DNA of 64,000 nucleotides from Globodera rostochiensis (Eukaryota > Nematoda > Chromadorea > Rhabditida > Heteroderidae). The notes under the pieces are model-generated. The model was not told the DNA's origin. It ran no database searches and saw only the letters and a program-made list of their open reading frames with translations. Shown one piece after another: positions 40,146 to 50,149 of the stretch (position 1 is its first letter; every line of letters begins with the position of its first letter). The stretch is taken from assembly GCA_018350325.1 (NCBI GenBank), contig JAEVLN010000005.1, forward strand, positions 3,358,142-3,422,141, in the 5' to 3' direction. The position numbers and the translations under genes were made by a program.

Positions 40146-42389
40146 ATGGTTTCTTTGATTTCACCGCGTCGCATTTTGCCGCCATACCATCGAAATTTGG
40201 TGTTTATTCTATGCAGTGTACACATTTTGTTCGGTGCTATTGTGTTGGCCGTGCGTAAGTTGTTCTTTTTGTCTAGAATGAACCACTCCGATCACCCAAA
40301 ATTTGGACTAATTTAATGATCGGATCGATCAAACAAAAACTGAACGGTTTTAATTGGGTACTTTATGGCCAATGATGAATCAATAAATCAATTATCGGAT
40401 ATTGATTTGAATGGGCCGAGACTTATTATATTGACTAAAAAAACGTGAGTCTTAAATATAAATCGCCCCACCATTGGCCATAAACATCAAAAAGTACCAT
40501 TGACTAAAAATGCGAAAATAACCAAATCTGGATTATTCAAAAGCTTAAAACCTGAAAATCTTCTTGGCTCTATTGATCATCATTTTGGGGGCCAAAGGTC
40601 CATGATCAATCAATCACTGACCGGAGTTGATCAGAATATTTGTACCCAATGATCGATCAATCAATCTAAGCATTAATCAAAATTTTCAGCAAATCATAGG
40701 CATAGAAAATTTGAAAATTGAATTTTTTATTTTTTTGTCCACTTGAGATCAGACATTTTGGGTGCTGTCCACGAGAATATTCCCAACCGCTTATGACATG
40801 TTCGACGACACGCGCAATCGGGAGCCGGATTTTGGGGCCATTTGGAACGGGACTAGCCGGTGTTTTTATGCAAATTTTTGCTAAAAATTTTTATAAAAAT
40901 CTTTTTTGATCAGACAGCAACTGGACAGGTACCAAAGCCGGCTGACGCTCACTTGGGTGTTGGCCACCTTTGGTATGTTGGCGGCTTTTCAATTACCAAA
41001 TCAGACGATTTTGGTATCATTGTATTTGCAAAAATTTGTTTAATGACAAGAATTTTTCCGGCGAGTAAATGGCCCGTGATCCCGTAGATTCGATTTACGT
41101 TCAAACATCCCGTATCCCGACTAATATCGAGCTTATAAAACAAAGATTTTTCAGTTTATTTTAATTTTAAAATAAGTAATTAATTAAATTTTCATAATTA
41201 AAGTAAAGTAAAGTGTAAATAACAGTAATAAATTTGAAAAAAATAAAAATTGCTAATAAAAAATATAATATTATTAAGACTCAAAATAATGTATTCATTT
41301 AGGAATTTTTATGTCCATGTTGTGCATCATCCCCCAATTTTGCAAGGTGGAGGTTGGTGAGGGCCACACGGTGGAGGAGTTGGACCTGGTGAGAGTAGTT
41401 AACTACGAGTCGGGGCCATTTCAGCCCCGCCATTTTGGCTCAGGGAAGTTTTGGCCCCGCCGTTTGTCCCCCCCCCCTAATGTTTCTCAAAGGCCAAAAC
41501 GGCGGGGCCGAAACGCCCTTTGGAGCCAGCCCAAAGGGGCCGAAACGGTGGGGCCAAAACGTACCGCTCCCTCATACAGCTGAATTAAAACAAAAAAACG
41601 ATGTATTAATTTGGTTTGCAATTTGTAGTGCATTCGTCAGCCAATCATTGCCAAACTGATGGTGCCGTTGTTGTTGTTTGCCAACCTGTTGGTGGCTGTC
41701 TGTCTTGGGACGGAACGATGGTACTGTCGGGCAGACGACCAACTGTTCCACACCCTGTTCCATGATGCCATCAAGGAGGAGATGTACCTGACCAACTTCG
41801 AGCAGGAGCTGGACTGTGTCAGTGACGAGGACAAAGAAGGTCAGTGGCGGGGAGGGGGGGGGGGGGGAATTTAAAAGTTAGTTTTTTTACCATCTTAGCT
41901 AGATTAGCATCGATTTTGAAAAGCCTTAGGCTTAGTTGGGGTATGACTAAAATTTGAATGCCTATTTAATAATTAAAATTAATTTAATCAAATTTGTCAT
42001 TTTCAGGAACCGACGTGTGGGTAAGAGAAAGTCATTTTGAACGGGTCCCAATTAAAACTTCATAAAACAAAAGTTTTTCTTAATGGCATAATGCCAAATC
42101 CTTTCAACGCCAAAAATAAACAAATTTAAAATTTTTCAAATGCCCTGTTTAAAAAAGGGCAAAAACAGAAATGTGACGGGATAATGGAGCGATCAATTCT
42201 GAACGAACATTGGCTGAACCCCATGCTGGTGGCCCATGCCGTCATTGTCGTACTCTCACTGTTTGGCTGTCTGTGCTTTAACTGGCAGGGTAACCGATTA
42301 TGCATTCAAATTTGGGTGAAATTTGGCATAATGTTTAACGTATAATGTGATTCATTTCATTTGTGGGTGGAATTCAATTAGGTCGCTAA
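40146..42389 (+). CDS. Four-transmembrane protein, 239 aa, eight exons
   Basis: Assembled by splice-phase matching: 40146-40254, 40748-40859, 40914-40972, 41303-41388, 41629-41839, 42007-42020, 42169-42289 and 42382-42389, giving 240 clean codons. Hydrophobic segments lie at about residues 18-36 (LVFILCSVHILFGAIVLAV), 84-104, 130-149 (AKLMVPLLLFANLLVAVCLG) and 213-233 (AHAVIVVLSLFGCLCF). The first loop has an N-G-T sequon at residue 70. The large loop between segments 3 and 4 has cysteines at 155, 185 and 199. Topology resembles tetraspanins, but the CCG motif is absent, so I do not assign the family. Exon 6 has only 14 bases (TDVW) and exon 8 only 8, and exon 8 is the least certain. The acceptor of exon 2 (CACTTGAG) was chosen because the CAG five bases on breaks the frame. 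Confidence 0.65.
41395..41580. repeat. Intronic palindromic CGGGGCC element
   Basis: TTTTGGCCCCGCCGTTTG and CAAAACGGCGGGGCCGAAAC form inverted repeats with further GGGGCCGAAACGG units. It lies wholly within intron 4 of the four-TM gene and resembles the CGTTTGGGCCCC tract at 38880-38945. Confidence 0.6.
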
Positions 42390-42529
42390 TTAATCAAATT
42401 TTATATAGATCTAATCTATAATGTCAAAATCTAAGATCGCAAAAGACTTGGTCAGACAATTTCAGTCCCACAACGCGTCCAACTCAGTCCCAGCGAATTA
42501 AGATTCTAAAGCCCATAGTTTAGATTAGG

Positions 42530-42950
42530 GTTGAGCGGCACCGGGACGGGATTTCCCGGGGTTTTCAGATACCGGTCTTTTCCCTGAAATTCCGACGCAA
42601 AATTCATATTTTTTCTAAAATTTTGATGAAATTTCTTAACAACAGTTCAAAAAATTTTCCCGCCGGCGCCTTTCGGCACCACCATCCCCCAACCCCCCCC
42701 CCCCCCTAAAAGTAAAGCAGAATCTTAAACAAAAAATTGGTGATGGATCGATCAGGCAATTGAAGTTGAAGATAATAAAGTAGATATTTTTTAATAAAAA
42801 TTTTTTTTTGTTTTACCATTATTGACCATTACAACAAAAAAAAATTTTCTCATGAAAAGTCAAAAGTCCCAGTTAGTGTCCCGGTATCGGCGTTCCCGAT
42901 TGAAAATCTTGGTCCCGCTTTTTCCCAAAAGTCCCGATTGAATATTAAAA
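42530..42950 (+). repeat. Composite dispersed repeat, second copy
   Basis: TTAGGGTTGAGCGGCACCGG, GGGATTTCCCGGGG, the hairpin relative at about 42660-42682 (CGCCGGCGCC, TTTC, GGCACCACC), a 14-C run, AAAAGTAAAGCAGAATCTTA, then TCCCGGTATCGG and TTTTTCCCAAAAGTCCCG. It parallels 25340-25692 in order. Confidence 0.55.
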
Positions 42951-42959
42951 CCTAAAAAA

Positions 42960-43310
42960 TTTAGACAAAATCGCCAAACGGTACGACGAAGTGAATATGG
43001 AAGAAAAAAATGGCGATGAATAAAATTAATGTGCAAATGGATGTGTGAGAATTGCACTTTTTGCCCATTTTTGACAGAATCTCTTCAAATCCTAAAATTT
43101 TTTTATCTATTTTAGATTTTTTGTACTAAATTTATTGTTTATAATTATTTCAAATGGTTATGCCATCGAACTGATAGTGAGGCATGAATATCAATAAATC
43201 TTTTAAATTTAATCAATGTATTTATTTTAAAAAATAAATTTTAAACTTTGAATGATTTTTAAATTTATATGTCAAAAAAAGTTAAAATCTAAATACCCAA
43301 ATCGGTATTT
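42960..43310. other. Intergenic AT-rich stretch
   Basis: No supported feature. Bases 43300-43320 (CCAAATCATTGATCATTC) match the start of 3' flank class C of the family on the minus strand. Confidence 0.35.
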
Positions 43311-43329
43311 TCCAAATCATTGATCATTC

Positions 43330-43571
43330 ATTCAAATACTTCCCGAATTCGAGTTGCCAATTTCCTGAACATTTGCCGCGGCATTCTCTTTCACGAAATG
43401 TCCATCAGAAGTTGGATGAAATTGTTGTCGTTTAAATTGCTTTTTCCAAATATACAAAGTGCGTTTTCCAATTTTCAACATTTTGGCAATGTTTTCGTCA
43501 CTAATAAATTTCTCTATTTCGCTCATTTTTTGGATTCTTTGACTTAGCCAAATTCTTTTTTCACTGCTCAA
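43330..43571 (-). pseudogene. Chimeric family fragment: exon 1 scrap fused to exon 2
   Basis: On the minus strand the sequence starts with KRIWLSQRIQKMSE-like remains of the end of domain 1 and the inter-domain segment, then continues at IEKFISDENIAKMLKIGKRT with LYIWKKQFKRQQFHPTSDG and the normal family C-terminus to 43332. The intron and domain 2 are gone, which implies a deletion between similar sequences in exons 1 and 2. Confidence 0.7.
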
Positions 43572-43574
43572 TTA

Positions 43575-43920
43575 TCATTTGTATTAAATTTTTCACAATT
43601 TTTTTAAGCTTTTCATCGTCCGAGGGGGCTGAAATTTGGTCCCGGCTTGTGATCCGAGAATTAACCCCCAGACGCGAGTCAAGAATTATTTAGTAAATAA
43701 TTATAAAAGTGCGTGATCCATTCAACACTTTTTGGCGAAATGTTCAAGTAATTTAGCAACTTTTATTAAGGATTTTGACAAAATCTTCAAAAAAAATTGG
43801 GCACATTTCAAAAAAATCGCAAAAATATGGCAAACATATAGCGCGGACTAAAAACGAGCAGCGTCCTGCTACGAATGCAACCAAAGGAATAGAAAGAAAT
43901 CGTTTTTTTTCAATCATTCG
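43575..43920. other. Intergenic, no gene seen
   Basis: AT-rich. CCAAAGGAATAGAAAGAAAT (about 43882) corresponds to part of 3' flank class A on the opposite strand. Confidence 0.35.
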
Positions 43921-43924
43921 CCAT

Positions 43925-44165
43925 TCATTCAAATGCTCCCCAAATTCGAATTTTGAATTTCCTAAACATTTGCCGCGGCATTCTCTTCCACGACAGAATT
44001 TGGTTGAAATTGCTGTCGTTTAAATTGCTTTTTCCAAATATACAAAGTGACTCTTCCAATTTTGAACATTTTGGCAATTTCCTTGTCAGTAGTTTTAGGA
44101 TTTGTGTCCTTAATTTCATAATAACGTTTCATCAATTCCATTTGTTGACTGTAAGAGTGTTTTAG
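43925..44165 (-). pseudogene. Isolated family exon 2
   Basis: On the minus strand: SYSQQMELMKRYYEIKDTN, then TTDKEIAKMFKIGRVTLYIW, WKKQFKRQQFQPNS and the usual end (GSI, stop at 43925). No splice acceptor is preserved and no exon 1 is adjacent. The next upstream family sequence starts about 480 bases away. Confidence 0.7.
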
Positions 44166-44640
44166 TTCTAAATATACTTCGACTGATAGTTTAGTTTTTA
44201 AATCTATTATTTTATTTTTACATACATTTTCACACCTATTTTTGCTTATTAACCCGATTTTAGTACCTATTTAGCAGGGATGTCGATGTTGTCTCCTCAA
44301 AAACGATATACGATATTTACGATACACCAAAATACGAAAAAAAATTTTTACAAAACACGATATGACCAAAATTACGATGTTACGATTACGATACGATTTT
44401 TTCTAGCTGTGTTTAAAATTTAAAAAAAACAATTTTTTCTAAAAATTCTTAGTTTTTTAAATTTGAATTCTTAAAAAATTCATCCCCACTCTTACGTAAT
44501 CCACATTTTTTAAATTCTTCAAGGAAAATGTTTAATTGCGAAAATTTTGGAGTCAAAAATTTGACCAACGACACCTGTAACGGCACCGTCGGGCTCCTAG
44601 AAAAATTAAATCGATCTTATAGGGTGCATTGTTGGTTTTA
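44166..44640. other. Insert between two family fragments
   Basis: Contains ACGATATACGATATTTACGA micro-repeats (44300-44400) and a diverged GC hairpin at about 44568-44592 (CACCTGTAACGGCACCGTCG). No gene. Confidence 0.4.
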
Positions 44641-44649
44641 TTTGTTATC

Positions 44650-45072
44650 AATTTCTTTTTTACGTTATGGGAGTGTTAATGGTTTGGTGCTATAAAAGAA
44701 TTTTAAATTAATATAAATAAAATTGGCTCGAAATACTCACTGGTTTGGCCAAGTTCATTTTTCCAACCAAACTGAGGCCCAATTCTTTTGCGACAGTTTC
44801 ATCAATTTGATTTGAATAAGAGTTTTTCAGTCCGTCCCGCTTTAACTCGGCTTTTTTCTTATCAAATTTTTCTATTAAATGTTTACGTTCTTCTTTTTCA
44901 TAGAACTTATGAGTTAGGCCAAATTCTTTTTTCCATTTATATATTTTTGAGCGATTGACTTTTAAATGTTTAGCAATTTTCTGTTCAATTTGAGTTTTTT
45001 CTTTCCTAGGGAATTTTCCTTTTTGCTTTAATTCTTCTTTAATTGCGTGGAATTCGCCAACAATGTTACTAT
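44650..45072 (-). pseudogene. Family copy cut at both ends
   Basis: On the minus strand, domains 1 and 2 are open (GEFHAIKEELKQKGKFPRKE, KIYKWKKEFGLTH, KEERKHLIEKFDKKKAEL, NQIDETVAKELGL), but the third helix of domain 2 has a deletion (SLVGKMNLAKPV). The intron and the first about 30 bases of exon 2 remain (44650-44693). The 5' end stops at about 45065, where a truncated mariner-type element begins, so signal peptide and linker are missing. Confidence 0.7.
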
Positions 45073-45582
45073 AAAGCATTCAAACACTTTAAATCGGCTT
45101 CTTTTACTCAAATAACGACCCCTTGTAGCTAATCTTGAGATTTTATCAATTTTTGCGCTCATAGCTCAAAAATAAAATTAGCATTTTTTACGATTTGGTT
45201 TGACGAATTTTAATGTAACGACATTTGGCCAAGTCACTTAAAGGGTATGAATTCTATGGATGTCTATTGTGGTTATTTTAAGAGCAAAGGCTTCAAACTA
45301 CCAGATTTAGAGCAATTGGGGCACTGAAACCACCGTTTGAGTATGTAGTGAACAAAATGGCCAAAAAAAAAGTCGCGACTAAATGCTAATAATTTTTGGG
45401 CATTTTTGAGGGCTTTTAATTTGTTAAATGGCTCTTTTTCTGGGAGAAACTAACTTTTTCTATTTGTTTTCTAGCCCAAAAAACTCTGAAGAATCCAATT
45501 CTGAACTCAGCTTTTTGAAATAAAGATGTTTTGACCCTAAAATTAAAATGGAAAAAAGTGCGGGAACTTTTTACGCACCCTG
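45072..45582 (-). mobile_element. Truncated copy of the 34794-35550 element
   Basis: On the minus strand it starts with the same inverted terminus (CAGGGTGCGTAAAAAGTTCC) at 45582 and follows the first about 510 bases of the element at 34794 closely. It stops at TGAATGCTTTATA, without the transposase C-terminus or the second terminus. The break is exactly where the family pseudogene 44650-45072 starts. Confidence 0.75.
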
Positions 45583-45665
45583 ACCCCCGCAACCCCGACC
45601 CCGACAGTCCCGCTCCCGAAAAACCCCGACCCCGCAATTCTCAACCCCGCACGCGGGGTGACAAC
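45583..45665. repeat. CCCCGACCCCGAC micro-repeats
   Basis: ACCCCCGCAACCCCGACCCC and AAAAACCCCGACCCCGCAAT, ending GGGGTGACAACCCTAC. It resembles 63430-63590 in reverse complement. Confidence 0.6.
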
Positions 45666-45727
45666 CCTACTCTGAACTGAGTTACAAGAGATTAAGTCGT
45701 TTTAAGAATTTCCTGGTCAAAATGAAA

Positions 45728-45805
45728 CCCGTTACTAATTTTAGGATTTTTGTCCAATTTCATAATAACTTTTGATCAATTCCTTTTGTTCACTGTGGGT
45801 ATTAT
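45728..45805 (-). pseudogene. Scrap of family exon 2
   Basis: On the minus strand: SEQKELIKSYYEI-like sequence followed by DKNPKIS, matching helix 1 of the third HTH domain only. Confidence 0.55.
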
Positions 45806-45809
45806 CCGT

Positions 45810-46390
45810 CGTGTCGAACTTAATAGGCTGCGCTCAGTTAGCGTACCATTTTATTAAATATGACAATTTCAATAATATATTATCCCCCCAATAATCGATT
45901 TTCATTTCTGTTTGTATTTTCTTCTACTGGTCTACATATTACATATGTATGGTCGTTGCTGCTCTTGGGCAAGGACAGACAAACCATGCAAGTGCCGTTG
46001 GTGAAAAACAAGTAGCGGGGACGCCGGAAGATAACGACGCTTTAGTAGTATCAGATTTCCCCCCTATATGGTAGTGAGGTCTCGCAGCTAAAAGGCGACA
46101 TTTAGCGCTATAAGCCTAACTATTGCATGGGTTTGATAGTGACGTCATCGTCGACATTTAGTTTAAGCCTAAACCTCTTGAAGGGTACAAAGCGCACCCC
46201 ATCCCCTTGGGCATGTTGCGCGACATTTTTAGTTTTTATTCTATATATGAAAAAACATTTAAAAAGTGAAAATGGTATTCCTAATCAATTCATGAAAAGC
46301 TTGAACTATTTGTTAAGAAAATGAAAAATGATCAGTTTGCTGCAGATACAGGAAAAAACTCAAAAGAAAGGTTGGGTTTTTTCAACATTT
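45810..46390. other. Intergenic, no gene seen
   Basis: Contains TAAGCCTAAC and TTTAAGCCTAAACC motifs (46105-46175) related to the TTAGGC-like repeats. The end from about 46330 is family 3' flank. Confidence 0.35.
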
Positions 46391-46395
46391 GCGAT

Positions 46396-47392
46396 TCAAA
46401 TATTTTCCGAGGTCGAATTCTCAATTTCCTGAACATTTGCCGCGGCATTCTCTTCCACAGAATGTCCATCGACAGAATTTGTATGCAATTGCTGTCGTTT
46501 AAATAGTTTTTTCCATCTAACTAAAGTGGTACTTCCAATTTTCAACAATTTGACAATGTTTGCGTCACTAATTTTAGGATTTCGGTTCTTAATTTCATAA
46601 TAACATTTCATCAATTCTTTTTGTTCGCTGTGAGAGTGTTTATTTGGTGCTGAAAAAGAATTTAAATTAATAAAATTAAATTAATAAAATTGGGCTCGAA
46701 ATACTCACTGGTTTGGCCAAATTTTTGTTTCCAGTTGTAAATTGTTGTAAAATTAAGGCCCAACTCTTTTGCGACAGTTTCGTCAATTTCGTGATGATAA
46801 GAGTTTTTGAATCCGTCCCGCTTTAACTCGGCTTTCATTTGATCAAATTTTTCTATTAAATGTGTTCGTTCTTCTTTTTCAGTGTACAGTTTTCGACTTA
46901 GGCCAAATTCTTTTTTCCATTCATATATTTTTGAGCGACTGACTTTTAAATGTTTAGCAATTTTCTGCTCAATTTGATTCCATTCTTTTGCCGAATATTT
47001 TCCTTTTTGCTTAAATTCGTTTCTAATTGCGTTGAAATTGTCGATAATTTTAAGTTTTCGCTGATCTTCAACAATAAGTTCTTCGCTATTTTTGGCATTA
47101 TCAGAGTGATCAGACTCTGTGAAAGGAGGATTCTGATCAGTTGAATTGGGTTCAATTTGTCCAATTTGGGTGTTCTGTCGGTCGATTTGGCGATGGACAT
47201 TTTGTCCAAAGTTTGTTGGCGCCGGCGTTTTCAAATCTTCGGCATCTTTTTCCCACCCTTCTCCGAATATTTCATCAAATGTTTTGAGTGGCAATTCTTC
47301 CAATTCCTCCAATTTTACTTTTACGGATTCGGCTTTTTCGAGTGAATTTGTGTAAATAATCCTACCAAAATTAAAATCCAAAACTTCGCCAT
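46396..47392 (-). pseudogene. Near-intact family copy with a frameshift in the signal peptide
   Basis: On the minus strand, ATG 47392 begins MAKFWILILVGLFTQIHSKK. A one-base deletion (TTTACACAAA where relatives have TTTGCAACAAA) throws the frame off after residue 13. The other frame then runs intact from SLEKAESV through GEGWEKDAEDLKTPAP, the linker, domain 1 (KIYEWKKEFGL) and domain 2 (TTIYNWKQKFGQT) to 46709. The intron has donor ACCA|GTGAGT and acceptor TTTTTCAG. Exon 2, 46649-46396, has a clean third domain. One base decides between gene and pseudogene, so sequencing error is possible. The WW pair is also reduced to W. Confidence 0.65.
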
Positions 47393-47399
47393 TTTATTT

Positions 47400-47945
47400 T
47401 GGCTAAAAAACTTCTGAATTCACATTTTAATTATATAATTTAAATGGAAAATTCAATTGCAAAAATTTGTCAATTATTTTTGTGTTAAGATTTCTCGTGA
47501 AAATATTAAATTTTAAAGGAAATAAATTTCACAAAATAAAATAAATAAAATTGTGAATTTTTTAGCCCAAATAAATTGGAGTCACTCAGAAAATCAATAA
47601 GGCCCATCGTTTTCCAGATTTCTGCCAACCCTAAAATTATTAAACACAATTAGATGGAATGGTGACAATTTCCGATCGTTTCTATTAGAGACCGGATGAT
47701 TAGAATTTGCCTGGGATAACATCCAATTTTGCCAAAACTCTTCTCCTAGTGGCAATAATTTTTGCGAGCAAATAAAGCAAATTTTTAAAAAGTTTTTTAG
47801 TGTCCTGAAACAAGGGTTTTTTAATTCCAAACTATTTTTTACAAAAATGGCAATTTTCACAAGTTTTATATGCTATAACTTTTTTGAGAAAAGCTAAATC
47901 GGTTAGCTTTCGCTTGATCAAAGGTTAAACAAACAGAGATCTTCT
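47400..47945. other. Intergenic AT-rich stretch
   Basis: No exon supported. The usual family 5' blocks are not recognisable upstream of 47392. Confidence 0.35.
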
Positions 47946-47949
47946 GAAT

Positions 47950-48175
47950 GATATGGAAGAGATCGGACGGTACGGGAAAGTACCGAGGCTTTTTCGGTAC
48001 TTTTCGGTACTCAGGCATCGGTACTTTCCCGAAAAGTACCGACCGAACCTTTTTGAAAAGTACCGAAAAAAGTACCGGTACCGAAAAGTACCGAAGCTTT
48101 TTCGGTACTTTTCGGTACTCAGGCATCGGTACTTTCCCGAAAAGTACCGACCGAACCTTTTCGGAAAGTCTAAAA
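47950..48175. repeat. CGGTACTTTT/AAAAGTACCG array
   Basis: Two near-identical about 105-base units (CGGTACTTTTCGGTACTCAG, GCATCGGTACTTTCCCG, AAAAGTACCGACCGAACC) preceded by GATCGGACGGTACGGG. The motif is self-complementary, so the whole array can fold on itself. Related arrays lie at 13655-13740 and 50745-51005. Confidence 0.8.
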
Positions 48176-48339
48176 ACAATGGTTTATTTGTTGTTGATGA
48201 AATAAATTTAAAGAAAAACAAAATCAAACAAAGACCATGTTCAGCCCTCCATTTTTTTCCTTACAAAATCAATCAGACTTGCAGCCGCCTGAATTAAAAA
48301 CCTTTTTAAAATTTGTCCAAACTTTTAAAAAAAATTTTT

Positions 48340-48785
48340 GAGGCAAGAGAGAGAGAGAAAGAATATAGAGGTTAGAGTAGCCAATATTAAAAAAGGCCGG
48401 TCTTTCCCTATAAATTCTCGTGATTGGGCTCTCGGCAGGTAGTCAACACAAAGGAAGACCGGCTGCCGAGAATCCAGACAAAGTGAAAGAGATAGAGAGA
48501 GAGAATCTAGTGGGTTAGAGTAGCCAATATTAGAAAAGGCCGGTCTAATCCCCATAGATTCTCGAGATTGAGCTCTCGGCAGGTAGTCAACACAAAGGAA
48601 GACCGGCTGCCGAGAACCCAGATAAGTGAAGTAGAGAGAAAGAGAGAGAGAGAAAGAGAGAGAAATTGAAAGAAAGAGAGAGAAAGAGAGAGAAAGAGAG
48701 AGAAAGAGAGAGAAAGAGAGAGAAAGAGAGAGAAAGAGAGAGAAAAAGAGAGAGAAAGAGAGAGAAAGAAAGAGAGATGTTTTAA
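48340..48785. repeat. Tandem duplication and (GAGAGAAA)n microsatellite
   Basis: TAGAGTAGCCAATATTA, AAAGGCCGGTCT, CTCTCGGCAGGTAGTCAACA and AAGGAAGACCGGCTGCCGAG occur twice (48373-48475 and 48515-48617). A GAGAGAAA microsatellite follows to about 48778. Ser/Leu/Phe-rich frames on the minus strand across this are artefacts of composition. Confidence 0.8.
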
Positions 48786-48799
48786 AAATTAAACACACC

Positions 48800-50145
48800 A
48801 CTGTGCGTTGTTTTTCCGTTGCTTCTTTGCTGAATGCAATTGCCGTGCTCAAAACTGCTCCGGTGCCGAGTTTGGTCTTAACTGAAAAAAGAAAATTTAA
48901 AAATTTGAAAACATTTTTGGAAAAAATAAACTTACGTTGTTGGAACAGCTCATGCTTCTCTAATTTCACCAAGAGGTGGTGCGCGACGGGTTCTCCCGCT
49001 AACGCCGAAAGTACGGCATCTATCGTAGAATCTTCTACGAACGATGCCGTTATTTCGAGGCTGTCCGACCAGCTGCTTCGGACCCACAAGTCATTGCCTC
49101 GCCAATCTAAATTTTAAAGTGTTTTTAAAAATAAAAGTTTTTTTAAAAATTCACTTACTTTTCCACTCAAGGTAATACATTCTTTCGCCATTGTATGCAG
49201 CGAGCACTTTTGAAACCTCAAAAGTATCCTCCGGTAAACCCGGATCGTGGGATACGCGCGAGGGGATTTTCCCCTTTGGCACCAACACAAGAAGTTTCTC
49301 CTAAAATTTTGAAAAAAATGTTTTTTTTCAATAAATTTTTGACCTTTTTTTTGTTGTTGTAGTTCCGTCGCCTCTTTTGCACTCTTTTGCTGGTTGCAGT
49401 TGTTGTTGATGATGATGATGATGTTGAAACTGTAGCAGCAGCTTTGGAGCAAACGTTGGCTTAAACATTGAATGATAAACCAAAAGGTAAATTAAATCAA
49501 AATTGTTAATGGTAAAAAGTTACAAACCAGTATGTGAGGCTCCTTGGCCAGCACCTCCCCCCGCCTAGGACACTCACGAGAAAAGTGGCCCAGATCGTTG
49601 CAATTGGAACAGACAATGTCGCAGTCTTAAACAATTAAAAAATTTTTAATTGATCAATCATTTGATCAGCCTGTTGATTAATTAATGCATAAAAATAAAT
49701 ATTTTATTAATTGCTCAATCATTTGTTTGATCAGACCAAAAAAATAAGTGGCTTACCTTCGATATCGCTGCCATCATCAATAAGACACGTGAGAAAAGTG
49801 GACCGGCTCGTTGCCGTTGGAGCAAACGGTACCATTGTTGCCGTCTTAAACAATTAAAATTTTAATTGATTAAACTAAAAAAACCAAAAAAATTACGTTG
49901 ATTATGGTAAACAATCACTTACCTTCGCCACCGTCACCCGCCTGAGGGCACTCTAACAGACGCTTGATCAAATCTGCCTTAAGTCCAGACGGAGCCAAGT
50001 TTCTTTTCTTAAATTGTATTCGTAGTTAGGCCACCTAAGTAAAAATTTAAGTTTGAATTTTAAACATTTCATTTAAATATTAAAGTCAAAATTATTTATT
50101 TCTAAATTTTACAGTGAATTTTGCCAAGTCTTCCTGTGATGCCAT
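48800..50145 (-). pseudogene. Decayed SAP / CCHC / chromodomain-like gene
   Basis: On the minus strand, ATG 50145 gives MASQEDLAKFT (exon to 50113). Exon 50034-49923 gives VA-stop-LRIQFKKRNLA and GLKADLIKRLLE, a SAP-type motif interrupted by TAA at 50028-50026. About 49844-49760 is a degenerate zinc-knuckle exon with a frameshift. Exon 49625-49528 holds an intact CCHC knuckle (CSNCNDLGHFSREC). From 49459 comes a His/Gln-rich exon. From 49300, EKLLVLVPKGKIPS leads to TFEVSKVLAAYNGERMYYLE and, after an intron, NWRGNDLWVRSSWSDSLEI, which resembles a chromodomain. A final exon reads LGTGAVLSTAIAFSKEATEK. The order suggests a nucleic-acid-binding chromatin protein or a retrotransposon-derived one. 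The stop, frameshift and unmatched phases argue for a pseudogene. Confidence 0.5.
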
Positions 50146-50149
50146 TTAA

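Noticed and set aside
47948..48297. Frames reading FGTFRYSGIGTFPKSTDRT
   Set aside because: Self-complementary CGGTACTTTT repeats are open in several frames on both strands. The same peptide appears wherever the repeat occurs.
48325..49089. 254-codon minus-strand frame rich in Ser, Leu and Phe
   Set aside because: Most of it is the complement of the GAGAGAAA microsatellite and a tandem duplication. Only the first part (49089-48926) belongs to a decayed exon.
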